This document shows positions 39,167 to 48,287 of a stretch of DNA of 48,322 nucleotides, one piece after another; the stretch's first letter is position 1, and the number at the start of each line of letters is the position of its first letter. A program made the position numbers and the translations under genes. A model generated the notes under the pieces. That model was not told the DNA's origin. It did not search any database and saw only the letters and a list, made by a program, of their open reading frames with translations. The stretch is from RGIG4097 sp964599875. GTDB taxonomy: Bacteria > Bacillota > Clostridia > Christensenellales > CAG-917. The DNA lies in the NCBI GenBank assembly GCA_964599875.1, contig CAZRHE010000013.1:1-48322 (forward strand), read 5' to 3'.

Positions 39167-39703
39167 ATGCAACGCAAAATTCAAATCATGGACGAAATCG
39201 CTATGGCGCGCGTGCTTGCGCGGATGACGCACGAAATCATCGAGAGAAATCGGGTGGTGGAAGACGTGTGTCTTTTGGGCATAAAGAGTCGCGGCGTTCC
39301 GCTTGCCGAAAGGATTGCAGAGAACGTATTGAAATTCGAGGGGAAGAAAGTCCCCGTCGGAAGTCTTGACGTGACGAGAAATCGCGACGACCTTTCCGCA
39401 GAACAGAAGAAGGAAATCGTTGCGGAATGTGAAATCCCTTGCGATCTCAAGGATAAGACGGTGATTATCGTGGACGACGTTTTGTATACGGGAAGAACCG
39501 CGAGAGCGGCGCTCGAATGTATATTTGATTTTGCGCGTCCGAAGGCGGTGCATCTTGCGGTGCTCGTGGACAGGGGGCACAGAGAGTTGCCAATACGTCC
39601 CGACTTCGTGGGCAAAAACGTTCCCACGGCGGAGAGAGAAAGCATTTCGGTCAATTTGAAAGAATACGACGGCATAGACCAAGTTTTTATATGCGAAGAG
39701 TAA
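39167..39703 (+). CDS. pyrR: Pyrimidine operon attenuation regulator / uracil phosphoribosyltransferase PyrR
   Basis: 178 residues from the ATG at 39167, after TTTGGAG; the open frame upstream is leader RNA. The PRPP-binding loop VIIVDDVLYTGRTARAAL and LGIKSRGVPLAERI are typical. PyrR binds leader RNA when bound to UMP and has weak uracil phosphoribosyltransferase activity. It heads the operon it controls; pyrC follows after 13 bases. Confidence 0.96.
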   Translation: MQRKIQIMDEIAMARVLARMTHEIIERNRVVEDVCLLGIKSRGVPLAERIAENVLKFEGKKVPVGSLDVTRNRDDLSAEQKKEIVAECEIPCDLKDKTVIIVDDVLYTGRTARAALECIFDFARPKAVHLAVLVDRGHRELPIRPDFVGKNVPTAERESISVNLKEYDGIDQVFICEE

Positions 39704-39716
39704 TCTTGGAGCGGAT

Positions 39717-40925
39717 ATGAAAGAAACGAACGTGAAGTATATAGGGCTTAACGAAAGCGAAAAGGCGGTTGCGGAAAAGTACGTCGGCGCACTTCCTGCG
39801 GGAGAATACGTTGTTCTAAAAGGCTTTTTCGACGTACACGTGCATTTCAGAGAACCCGGATTCGGATATAAGGAAACCATAGAAACGGGAAGTAAGGCGG
39901 CGGCGAGAGGCGGATATACCGCAGTGTGTGCGATGCCCAATTTGAATCCCGTTCCCGACTGCGAAGAAAGCATAAAAATCGAGGAAGACATAATCGAAAA
40001 AGACGCGGTGATAAACGTATATCCCTATGCCGCAATCACCAAAGGGCAAAAGGGAAAAGAACTCGTCGATATGGACGCACTCTCGTCCCGTTGCATAGCG
40101 TTTAGCGACGACGGCAAGGGCGTACAATCCGAAGACCTTATGGAAACCGCGATGAGAAAAGCGAAATCCTTACGTAAGATAATAGTCGCGCATTGCGAAG
40201 ATGAAAAGTTGTTGCGCGGCGGTTGTATTCACGACGGAAAATACGCAAAAGAAAACGGCTTTATCGGCATCTCGTCCGCAAGCGAATACGAAATGGTGAA
40301 GAGAGATTTGGCACTTGTAAAAAAGACGGGTTGCGCATATCACGTTTGCCACGTATCCACGAAAGAAAGCGTCGAATATATTCGCGCGGCAAAGGCGGCG
40401 GGGCTCGACGTAACGGCGGAAACCGCACCGCATTATCTTGTTTACAGCGAAGATAATCTCCTTGACGAGGGCAAGTGGAAAATGAATCCGCCTATAAGAG
40501 GGGAAGAAGACAGGCTTGCGCTTTTGGACGGAATAAAGGACGGCACGATAGATATGATAGCAACCGACCACGCGCCCCACTCCGCAGAGGAAAAGAGCAA
40601 GGGTTTGAAGGGAAGTTTATTCGGCGTCGTCGGGCTTGAAACGGCGTTTCCGATTTTGTATACGAAACTCGTAAAAACGGGAATATTGAATTTTGAAAAA
40701 CTAATCGAATTGCTTTCTGAAAATCCGAGAAAGAGATTCGGCGTAGAAGACGACGGTTTTTCTATATGGAAACTCGACGAGGAATACGAGATAAATCCGA
40801 GCGACTTTGCGTCCAAGGGAAGAGCAACCCCGTTCGACGGTGAAAAAGTCTACGGCAAGTGCCTATACACCGTTCTCGGCGGGAAAACTATTTACAGAGA
40901 TAAATTTTTGACGGAGGAAATATAA
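39717..40925 (+). CDS. pyrC: Dihydroorotase, type I
   Basis: 402 residues. It cyclises carbamoyl aspartate to dihydroorotate. The metal-binding FDVHVHFREPG is near residue 40, further ligands lie in IVAHCED and YHVCHVST, and the catalytic ATDHAPHS is near residue 280. The bacterial type I length and the HFREP signature fit. GGAG lies before the start, and the carB ATG immediately follows its stop codon. Confidence 0.96.
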   Translation: MKETNVKYIGLNESEKAVAEKYVGALPAGEYVVLKGFFDVHVHFREPGFGYKETIETGSKAAARGGYTAVCAMPNLNPVPDCEESIKIEEDIIEKDAVINVYPYAAITKGQKGKELVDMDALSSRCIAFSDDGKGVQSEDLMETAMRKAKSLRKIIVAHCEDEKLLRGGCIHDGKYAKENGFIGISSASEYEMVKRDLALVKKTGCAYHVCHVSTKESVEYIRAAKAAGLDVTAETAPHYLVYSEDNLLDEGKWKMNPPIRGEEDRLALLDGIKDGTIDMIATDHAPHSAEEKSKGLKGSLFGVVGLETAFPILYTKLVKTGILNFEKLIELLSENPRKRFGVEDDGFSIWKLDEEYEINPSDFASKGRATPFDGEKVYGKCLYTVLGGKTIYRDKFLTEEI

Positions 40926-43900
40926 ATGGCAAAAAGAAAAGACTTGAAAAAGATACTTATCATCGGCTCCGGCCCTATCATAATAGGTCAGGCGGCGGAA
41001 TTCGACTATGCCGGCACGCAGGCGTGTCTTGCGCTGAAAGAGGAGGGCTACGAGGTGATTTTGGTCAACTCCAACCCTGCGACCATAATGACGGATACCA
41101 CTATTGCCGATAAAGTTTATATGGAACCGTTGACGCTCGAATACCTTGCGAAAATTCTCCGTTACGAGCGTCCCGATGCGATTATCCCCGGCATAGGCGG
41201 ACAAACCGGTCTTAATATCGTCATGCAACTCGAAAAGAAAGGCGTGCTCGAAGAATGTGAAGTCGAACTTCTCGGCACGAGCAGTCGCAGTATAGAACGC
41301 GCGGAAGACAGAGAACTTTTCAAAGAAATGTGCGAATCTATCGGCGAACCCGTAATCCCCTCCCAAATCACGTACAATCTCGAAGAAGCGAAAGAAGCGG
41401 CGAAACGTATCGGATACCCCGTCGTGTTGCGTCCTGCGTTCACGTTAGGCGGCACGGGCGGCGGCTTTGCAAACGACGAAGAAGAACTCGTCGAAATCGG
41501 AATGAACGGATTTGCGCTTTCACCCGTGCATCAGGTGTTGGTTGAAAAGAGCGTGAAAGGATATAAGGAAATCGAATTCGAAGTAATGCGCGATTCCTAC
41601 GACAAGGCAATCACCATTTGCGGAATGGAAAACGTAGACCCCGTCGGCGTACATACGGGAGATTCCATAGTCGTTGCCCCTATCCTGAGCCTCAGCGACA
41701 AAGACCGCAAAATGCTCAACGACAGTGCAATCAAAATAATAAAAGAACTCAAAATCGCAGGCGGATGCAACGTTCAATATGCGTTGAATCCCGAAACCAG
41801 CGAATATTTCTTAATCGAAGTCAACCCGAGAGTATCTCGTTCATCCGCACTTGCAAGCAAGGCAAGCGGTTATCCCATCGCAAGAGTAACCGCCAAAATC
41901 GCAGTCGGAATGAGCCTTGACGAAATCCCCGTTGCGGGTGGATTCGCAAGCAAGGAACCCGAACTCGATTATATCGTCGCGAAGTTCCCCAGATTCCCGT
42001 TCGACAAATTTACGTCCGCACCCAACACTTTGGGCACTCAAATGAAAGCGACGGGCGAAGTTATGGGAATCGGCTCGACTCTCGAAGAATGTATGCTCAA
42101 ATCCGTGCGTTCCCTCGAAATCGGTTGCAACCATTTCCACCTTGCGAAATTCGACGATATGACCACCGAAGAAATCAAAGATTATCTTTGCGAATTTAAG
42201 TCGGACAACGTGTTTGCAGTGACCGAACTTTTGAGAAGGGGAGTGAGCGTATCTGAAATTCACAAAATCACGCAAATAACCGAATTGTTCATCGAAAGTT
42301 TCAAGAAAATCGTGGACGAAGAGAACGCTTTGACAGCAAATCCTCTCGACGTCGAAGAATTGAAAAAAGCGAAAAAGACGGGCTTTGCGGATAAGTATAT
42401 CGCAAAACTTTGGAACGTCAAAGAAGAAGACGTCCGCCGTTTGCGCAAACAAAACGGCATAGTCCCCGTATTCCGTATGGTTGATACCTTGCACACGGGG
42501 AAATATATCGCGTATCTGTATTCTTCCTACACGGGTGAAAACCAATCCCGCCTTACGGACAAAAAGAAACTCGTGGTTTTGGGCGCGGGACCTATCCGCA
42601 TCGGACAGGGCGTGGAATTCGACTATTCCACCGTGCACGCGGTGCAAACCATTAAGCGCGAAGGATACGAAGCAATCATCATCAACAACAATCCCGAAAC
42701 CGTTTCGACGGACTACACCACCGCGGATAAGTTGTATTTCGAACCGCTGACTCCCGAAGACGTAATGGAAATCATTGATTACGAAAATCCCGAAGGCGTC
42801 GTGGCATCCCTCGGCGGACAAACCGCAATCAACCTTGCCGCGCCTCTTATGAATCTCGGAGTCAAAATCGTCGGCACGGATTGCGACGCAATCGACAAGG
42901 CGGAAAACCGTGATTTGTTCGAAAAACTACTGATAGAACTCGGAATTCCTCAACCCGAAGGCTGCGCAGTCACCAAAATCGAAGACGGAGTAAAGGCGGC
43001 GAAACGTATCGGATATCCCGTTCTCGTGCGCCCCAGTTTCGTCCTTGGCGGAAGAGCGATGCAAATCGTTGCAAACGAATCTCAACTTCGTCAATATCTC
43101 AAAACCGCGGTCGAAATCGACGAAGACAAGCCCGTACTCGTGGATAAATACATCATCGGCAAAGAGGTTGAAGTGGACGCAATTTGCGACGGCATAGACG
43201 TTTTCGTCCCCGGCATTATGGAACTCGTCGAAAGAACGGGCATTCACTCCGGCGACAGCATTTCCGTCTATCCCACCTTCTCGATAAGCGACAAGGTCAA
43301 GGGCGTCATATTGCAATATGCGAAGAAGTTGGGACTCGGAATCGGCATAAAAGGTTTGTATAACATTCAATTCATCGTTGACAAAAACGACCAAGTTTAT
43401 ATCATCGAAGTCAATCCGCGTTCAAGCAGAACGGTGCCTTTCCTCTCCAAAGCGACGGGATATTCCCTTGCGGATATCGCGACCGAAGTCATCATGGGCA
43501 AGACGCTCAAAGAGCAGGGCATATTCACGATTTATCCCGAAGAGCGCAAACGTTGGTTCGTCAAAGTCCCCGTGTTCTCGTTCAACAAAATCAGAGGACT
43601 TGACGCATATCTTTCCCCCGAAATGAAGTCGACGGGCGAAGCGATAGGCTACGACGACAAACTCAATCGCGCACTGTATAAGGCGTTGCAAGCGGCGGGA
43701 ATGAAACTTCAAAATTACGGTACCGTATTCGCGACGATCGCAAACAGCGACAAGGAAGAAGCGTTGCCTCTCATCAGACGTTTTTACAACCTCGGATTCA
43801 ACATTCAGGCAACGCAGGGCACTGCCAAATTCTTGAAAGAAAATGGCATTAGAACACACGTTTTGAACAAAATCAGCGAGGGTAGCGAGGATATCCCCGA

Positions 43901-44099
43901 CGCAATCCGCCAAAGAAAACTCGCGTATATAATCAACACGAGCGAAGTGGGGCAGACGGGCAGTACGAACGACGGTTATATGATTAGAAAAATCGCAACC
44001 GAAAATAACGTCAGCATATTCACCTCTCTCGACACCGTAAGAGTGCTCCTCGACGTTTTGGACGAAACCACTCTCACGATATCCACGATAGACGCATAA
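40926..44099 (+). CDS. carB: Carbamoyl-phosphate synthase large subunit
   Basis: 1057 residues, full length. Two homologous ATP-grasp halves are visible, the first beginning LIIGSGPIIIGQAAEFDYAG and the second LGAGPIRIGQGVEFDYS near residue 545, each with its EVNPR motif. A C-terminal regulatory domain ends at TLTISTIDA. It makes carbamoyl phosphate from ammonia, bicarbonate and two ATP. The glutaminase partner carA, normally just upstream, is absent from this operon, so it must be elsewhere or ammonia must be used directly. Confidence 0.97.
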   Translation: MAKRKDLKKILIIGSGPIIIGQAAEFDYAGTQACLALKEEGYEVILVNSNPATIMTDTTIADKVYMEPLTLEYLAKILRYERPDAIIPGIGGQTGLNIVMQLEKKGVLEECEVELLGTSSRSIERAEDRELFKEMCESIGEPVIPSQITYNLEEAKEAAKRIGYPVVLRPAFTLGGTGGGFANDEEELVEIGMNGFALSPVHQVLVEKSVKGYKEIEFEVMRDSYDKAITICGMENVDPVGVHTGDSIVVAPILSLSDKDRKMLNDSAIKIIKELKIAGGCNVQYALNPETSEYFLIEVNPRVSRSSALASKASGYPIARVTAKIAVGMSLDEIPVAGGFASKEPELDYIVAKFPRFPFDKFTSAPNTLGTQMKATGEVMGIGSTLEECMLKSVRSLEIGCNHFHLAKFDDMTTEEIKDYLCEFKSDNVFAVTELLRRGVSVSEIHKITQITELFIESFKKIVDEENALTANPLDVEELKKAKKTGFADKYIAKLWNVKEEDVRRLRKQNGIVPVFRMVDTLHTGKYIAYLYSSYTGENQSRLTDKKKLVVLGAGPIRIGQGVEFDYSTVHAVQTIKREGYEAIIINNNPETVSTDYTTADKLYFEPLTPEDVMEIIDYENPEGVVASLGGQTAINLAAPLMNLGVKIVGTDCDAIDKAENRDLFEKLLIELGIPQPEGCAVTKIEDGVKAAKRIGYPVLVRPSFVLGGRAMQIVANESQLRQYLKTAVEIDEDKPVLVDKYIIGKEVEVDAICDGIDVFVPGIMELVERTGIHSGDSISVYPTFSISDKVKGVILQYAKKLGLGIGIKGLYNIQFIVDKNDQVYIIEVNPRSSRTVPFLSKATGYSLADIATEVIMGKTLKEQGIFTIYPEERKRWFVKVPVFSFNKIRGLDAYLSPEMKSTGEAIGYDDKLNRALYKALQAAGMKLQNYGTVFATIANSDKEEALPLIRRFYNLGFNIQATQGTAKFLKENGIRTHVLNKISEGSEDIPDAIRQRKLAYIINTSEVGQTGSTNDGYMIRKIATENNVSIFTSLDTVRVLLDVLDETTLTISTIDA

Positions 44100-44107
44100 G
44101 GAGCAAA

Positions 44108-44845
44108 ATGAAACAATCGTTTTTTACCGTAAAAGAGAATATCGCAATCGCGCCTAACGTGTACAAAATCGTGTATGCGGGCGACACTTCCGCGATAAGC
44201 GCAAGCGGACAATTCGTCAACGTGAAAATAGACGGATTATTCCTTCGTCGTCCCATATCCGTGTGCGACTACGACGACGATACTCTCACGATAATATTTA
44301 AGGTCGTGGGCAAGGGCACGGAGATTATGTCGAAGGCCGCAGTCGGCGACGTTTTCGATATTCTAACGGGACTTGGCAACGGATACGATTTAAGCGTTTC
44401 CGGAAATAATCCTTTGCTTATCGGCGGAGGAGCGGGCGTTCCCCCTATGTACAATCTTGCGAAAAAACTTATCGAGCAAGGCAAAAAGCCCGCCGTGATT
44501 CTCGGATTCAACGATGTGAAAGAGATATTCTACGAGGACGAATTTAAGGCTCTCGGACTTGAAGTGACCATCGCAACGGCAAACGGAAGTTACGGCGTCA
44601 AAGGCTTCGTCACCGATGCGATGAAAGATAAGGATTATTCCTATTTCTACTGTTGCGGCCCCGAGCCTATGCTCAAAGCGGTTTACGCCGCGTCTAAAAC
44701 GAGCGGACAATTCTCGTTTGAAGAACGTATGGGTTGCGGTTTCGGTGCGTGCATGGGTTGCTCGTGCAAGACGCTTTACGGCAATAAACGCATTTGTAAG
44801 GACGGCCCCGTCTTGAAAAAAGAGGAGATAATATGGGAGAAGTAA
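44108..44845 (+). CDS. pyrK: Dihydroorotate dehydrogenase B, electron-transfer subunit PyrK
   Basis: 245 residues. A FAD domain (LFLRRPISVCDYD), an NAD domain (NPLLIGGGAGVPPMYNLAKKL, CCGPEPM) and a C-terminal [2Fe-2S] cluster motif CGFGACMGCSC with a fourth Cys in RICKDGP. It passes electrons from PyrD to NAD+. It overlaps pyrD by 13 bases, a sign of tight coupling of the two subunits. Confidence 0.96.
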   Translation: MKQSFFTVKENIAIAPNVYKIVYAGDTSAISASGQFVNVKIDGLFLRRPISVCDYDDDTLTIIFKVVGKGTEIMSKAAVGDVFDILTGLGNGYDLSVSGNNPLLIGGGAGVPPMYNLAKKLIEQGKKPAVILGFNDVKEIFYEDEFKALGLEVTIATANGSYGVKGFVTDAMKDKDYSYFYCCGPEPMLKAVYAASKTSGQFSFEERMGCGFGACMGCSCKTLYGNKRICKDGPVLKKEEIIWEK

Positions 44846-45750
44846 ATACAAAAGTCAACCTTTGCGGAATAGAACTCGACAATCCCGTAATTCCCGCCAG
44901 CGGCACTTTCGGATACGGCTACGAATTTAACGAACTATATGATATAAATATGCTCGGCACCTTTTCTTTCAAGGGCACGACTTTGAACGAAAGATTCGGA
45001 AATCCTACTCCGAGAATTGCGGAATGTTCTTCTGGCATGATAAATTCCGTGGGACTTCAAAATCCGGGCGTTGATAGAGTAGTCGCGGAAGAATTGCCCA
45101 AACTCAAACAGATTTTCCACAAAAAAGTCATGGCAAACGTCAGCGGTTTTTCGATTGACGAATACGTGAAAGTGGTTGAAAAACTCGAAAGCGAGGATAT
45201 AATCGGTTGGATAGAAGTCAACGTGTCCTGTCCCAACGTGCACGGGGGCGGAATGAGTTTCGGCACGGACGCGAAAAACGTGTTTGCGGTGACGGAAACG
45301 GTCAAAAAAACGACTTCTAAGCCCGTAATCGTCAAACTCACCCCCAACGTTACGGATATTGTGTCCATAGCAAAAGCGGCGCAGGACGGCGGCGCGGACG
45401 GCGTCAGCCTCATCAATACCATGCTCGGAATGAGGATAAATTTGAAGACGAGAAAACCCGTCGTCGCAAATACTATGGGCGGCTTTTCGGGAAGAGCGAT
45501 TTTTCCCGTCGCGCTCAGGATGGTGTATCAAGTCGCAAACGCGGTTGATATTCCCGTCGTAGGCATGGGCGGAGTGGCATCCGCAGAGGACGTAATCGAA
45601 ATGATGCTTGCGGGCGCAACCGCAGTCGAAGTCGGCGCGGAAAATCTCGTGAATCCTTATGCGTGCAGAGATATCGTAGAGGATTTGCCGAAAGTTATGA
45701 AAAAATACGGCGTAAATTCGCTGAATGAAATTATAAAAGGAGTCAGATAG
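44833..45750 (+). CDS. pyrD: Dihydroorotate dehydrogenase B (NAD+), catalytic subunit
   Basis: 305 residues. FMN-dependent class 1B enzyme oxidising dihydroorotate to orotate. NVSCPNVHGGG carries the catalytic Cys that marks class 1. VIPASGTFGYG and the C-terminal VVGMGGVASAEDVIEMMLAGA (FMN phosphate site) are present. Being soluble and NAD-linked through PyrK, it suits an anaerobe. pyrF follows after one base. Confidence 0.97.
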   Translation: MGEVNTKVNLCGIELDNPVIPASGTFGYGYEFNELYDINMLGTFSFKGTTLNERFGNPTPRIAECSSGMINSVGLQNPGVDRVVAEELPKLKQIFHKKVMANVSGFSIDEYVKVVEKLESEDIIGWIEVNVSCPNVHGGGMSFGTDAKNVFAVTETVKKTTSKPVIVKLTPNVTDIVSIAKAAQDGGADGVSLINTMLGMRINLKTRKPVVANTMGGFSGRAIFPVALRMVYQVANAVDIPVVGMGGVASAEDVIEMMLAGATAVEVGAENLVNPYACRDIVEDLPKVMKKYGVNSLNEIIKGVR

Positions 45751-45751
45751 T

Positions 45752-46453
45752 ATGGGAAAAGACGTAATAATCGCTTGCGATTTCGACAGCGCGGAGAAAA
45801 CTTTCGAGTTTTTGGATAAGTTTACCGACAGAAAACCTTTCGTGAAAATCGGTATGGAATTGTATTATGCTGAAGGTCCGAGCATTGTCCGCGAAATTAA
45901 GAAGAGAGGACACAAAATCTTTTTGGACCTCAAACTTCACGATATTCCCAATACCGTCAAAAAGAGCATGGCGGTGCTTTCAAAACTCGACGTCGATATG
46001 ACCAATCTCCATGCGGCGGGCACGACGAGTATGATGAAAGCGGCAATCGAAGGACTCACCCGTCCCGACGGCACCCGTCCTTTGCTTATTGCGGTCACCC
46101 AACTCACGTCAACCGACCAAGAGAGTATGGAGAGAGATATCCTTATCAAAGAGCCTATCGCGGAAGTGGTTATGCACTACGCGGGCACGGCGAAAGACGC
46201 GGGACTCGACGGAGTGGTCTGCTCACCCCTCGAAGCGGGCAAAGTGCACGAGCGTCACGGCAAAAACTTCTTGACCGTCACTCCAGGTATCAGATTCGCA
46301 GACGGTGAAAAAGGCGACCAAAAACGCGTCACCACTCCCGCACAAGCAAGAGAAATCGGCTCGGATTATATCGTAGTCGGCAGACCTATCACGGCGGCGG
46401 CAGACCCCGTAGCGGCATATAACAGATGCTTAAAGGAATTTTTAGGAGAATAA
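45752..46453 (+). CDS. pyrF: Orotidine 5'-phosphate decarboxylase
   Basis: 233 residues of the short bacterial type. The catalytic FLDLKLHDIPNTV with the Lys-x-x-Asp pair is at about 53-65, and PGIRFADGEKGDQKRV and VGRPITAAADP form the phosphate-binding end. It converts OMP to UMP. pyrE follows after four bases. Confidence 0.96.
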   Translation: MGKDVIIACDFDSAEKTFEFLDKFTDRKPFVKIGMELYYAEGPSIVREIKKRGHKIFLDLKLHDIPNTVKKSMAVLSKLDVDMTNLHAAGTTSMMKAAIEGLTRPDGTRPLLIAVTQLTSTDQESMERDILIKEPIAEVVMHYAGTAKDAGLDGVVCSPLEAGKVHERHGKNFLTVTPGIRFADGEKGDQKRVTTPAQAREIGSDYIVVGRPITAAADPVAAYNRCLKEFLGE

Positions 46454-46457
46454 AAAT

Positions 46458-47096
46458 ATGAAAGACTTGCAAAAACTCATCGCAAAAGACTTGTTGAAGA
46501 TTAAGGCGGTTTTCTTCCGTCCCGAAGAGCCCTTTACTTGGGCAAGCGGAATCAAAAGTCCCGTTTATACGGATAATCGCTTGACGCTCACCGCTCCCGA
46601 AGTCAGAAAAGACGTCGAAAACGGACTTGCGCAAGTCATCAGAGAAAACTATCCCGACGTCGAAGTGCTTATGGGCACTTCCACCGCAGGCATTGCGCAC
46701 GCCGCGATTACGGGATATATCATGGACCTTCCCATGGGTTACGTACGCTCGGGCGCAAAAGACCACGGCAGACAAAATCAAATCGAAGGCAAACTCGAAA
46801 AAGGACAAAAAGTCGTCGTCGTCGAAGACCTCATCTCTACGGGCGGAAGTTGTATCGAAGTCGTCAACGTGTTGAGAGAGGCGGGCGCCGAAGTTTTGGG
46901 CATAGCCAGCATTTTTACTTACGGAATGAAGAAGGGATTGGAAAAACTCGAAGCGGCAAACGTCAAAAACGTGTCCTTGACCAATTTCGACGTCATCGCG
47001 CGCACCGCCGCGGAAGAGGGATATATCAAAGAAGAAGACGTGGAAAGACTTATCAAATTCAGAAACAATCCAAGCGACGAAAGTTGGATAGGCTGA
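46458..47096 (+). CDS. pyrE: Orotate phosphoribosyltransferase
   Basis: 212 residues. The PRPP-binding motif VVVVEDLISTGGS is central, with FTWASGIKSPVYTDNR near the start and the flexible catalytic loop RSGAKDHGRQNQIEG. It makes OMP from orotate. The order pyrF-pyrE is conserved in Firmicutes. AGGAG lies upstream. Confidence 0.96.
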   Translation: MKDLQKLIAKDLLKIKAVFFRPEEPFTWASGIKSPVYTDNRLTLTAPEVRKDVENGLAQVIRENYPDVEVLMGTSTAGIAHAAITGYIMDLPMGYVRSGAKDHGRQNQIEGKLEKGQKVVVVEDLISTGGSCIEVVNVLREAGAEVLGIASIFTYGMKKGLEKLEAANVKNVSLTNFDVIARTAAEEGYIKEEDVERLIKFRNNPSDESWIG

Positions 47097-47109
47097 AACG
47101 AAGGTACTT

Positions 47110-48207
47110 ATGAGAAGTTTAATTGACGTAACCGATTTTAGCAAAGACGAACTCGCCGAACTTATGAACACGGCGTTGGATATAATCGAAAATCCCGCCG
47201 ATTATGCGGAAAAGTGCAAGGGTAAAAAACTCGCGACTCTTTTCTACGAGCCGTCTACGAGAACTCGATTGTCCTTTGAATCCGCTATGTTGGAACTCGG
47301 CGGCAGCGTTATCGGTTTTTCGGAGGCAAGCAGTTCGTCCGCGGCAAAAGGGGAGAGCGTGGCGGATACCGCAAAGGTGATAAGCGAATATGCGAATATC
47401 ATCGCAATGCGTTCCCCCGTCGAGGGCGCGCCCCTCGTTGCGGCACTCTCCGCATCCATTCCCGTGATAAATGCGGGGGACGGCGGTCACTGTCACCCTA
47501 CGCAGACACTTGCGGACTTGCTCACCATATATAGAGAAAAGGGAAGTTTAGACAATCTAACCGTAGGTTTTTGCGGAGATTTGAAATACGGCAGAACGGT
47601 TCATTCCCTCATCGGCGCACTGTCGCGATACGAGGGGATAAAAGTCGTGCTGATTTCTCCCGACGAACTCAAACTTCCCGACTACGTCAAATATAACGTG
47701 CTCGACAAATTCAATATGCCTTACTCGGAAACGGCAAGCCTCGAAGACTCTCTCCCCGACCTCGACGTGCTTTACATGACGAGAATTCAAAGAGAGCGTT
47801 TCCCCGATCCCGCCGAATACGAAAGACTTAAAGACAGTTACGTCCTGACCGCGGAAAAGATGAATCTTGCAAAAGACGATACAATCGTTTTGCACCCTCT
47901 CCCCAGAGTAAACGAAATAAGCGTCGCCGTCGACAAGGACCCCAGAGCGTGTTACTTCAAACAAGTCGCAAACGGAAAGTATATGCGTATGGCGCTCATT
48001 CTCAAACTCCTTGCCGAAAAAGAGTTGAATCCCGTCAACGAACTTTCCCTCGAAAACGGAGAGTACGAAACCGAAAAATACGTTTGCCACAACCCGAAAT
48101 GCATCACGCAAACCGAACAAGAACTCGGTCAAGCATTCCGCCTTGTGGACAAACAAAACAACGTCTATCGCTGCCTCTATTGCGACTCGAAACCCTCGAA
48201 CAATTAA
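47110..48207 (+). CDS. pyrB: Aspartate carbamoyltransferase with a fused PyrI-type zinc domain
   Basis: 365 residues, about 55 longer than the usual catalytic chain. Residues 1-310 are a normal ATCase: YEPSTRTRLSFESA (carbamoyl phosphate), GDGGHCHPTQTLADL, LHPLPRVNEI. Residues about 320-365 form a zinc ribbon CHNPKC ... CLYC with Cys at 326, 331, 355 and 358. The spacing C-x4-C-x23-C-x2-C equals that of the PyrI regulatory chain zinc domain, which contacts PyrB. The allosteric nucleotide-binding domain of PyrI is missing. It is last gene of the operon. Confidence 0.95.
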   Translation: MRSLIDVTDFSKDELAELMNTALDIIENPADYAEKCKGKKLATLFYEPSTRTRLSFESAMLELGGSVIGFSEASSSSAAKGESVADTAKVISEYANIIAMRSPVEGAPLVAALSASIPVINAGDGGHCHPTQTLADLLTIYREKGSLDNLTVGFCGDLKYGRTVHSLIGALSRYEGIKVVLISPDELKLPDYVKYNVLDKFNMPYSETASLEDSLPDLDVLYMTRIQRERFPDPAEYERLKDSYVLTAEKMNLAKDDTIVLHPLPRVNEISVAVDKDPRACYFKQVANGKYMRMALILKLLAEKELNPVNELSLENGEYETEKYVCHNPKCITQTEQELGQAFRLVDKQNNVYRCLYCDSKPSNN

Positions 48208-48232
48208 CCCGCAATTAACCGCGAAAAAATAA

Positions 48233-48259
48233 ATTTTGGTAATCTTTAGGAGCCAAAAT
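48233..48259 (+). repeat. Small inverted repeat after pyrB
   Basis: Perfect 7-base arms at 48233-48239 and 48253-48259, between pyrB and the final terminator. It may add to transcript stability or termination; it has no T tail of its own. Confidence 0.4.
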
Positions 48260-48287
48260 CCTCAAACAACCGAATTTACACCTGCAA

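Noticed and set aside
41841..42821. 326-codon antisense frame inside carB and similar long frames opposite pyr genes
   Set aside because: Shadow frames created by codon bias in genuine genes; no start signals or homology.
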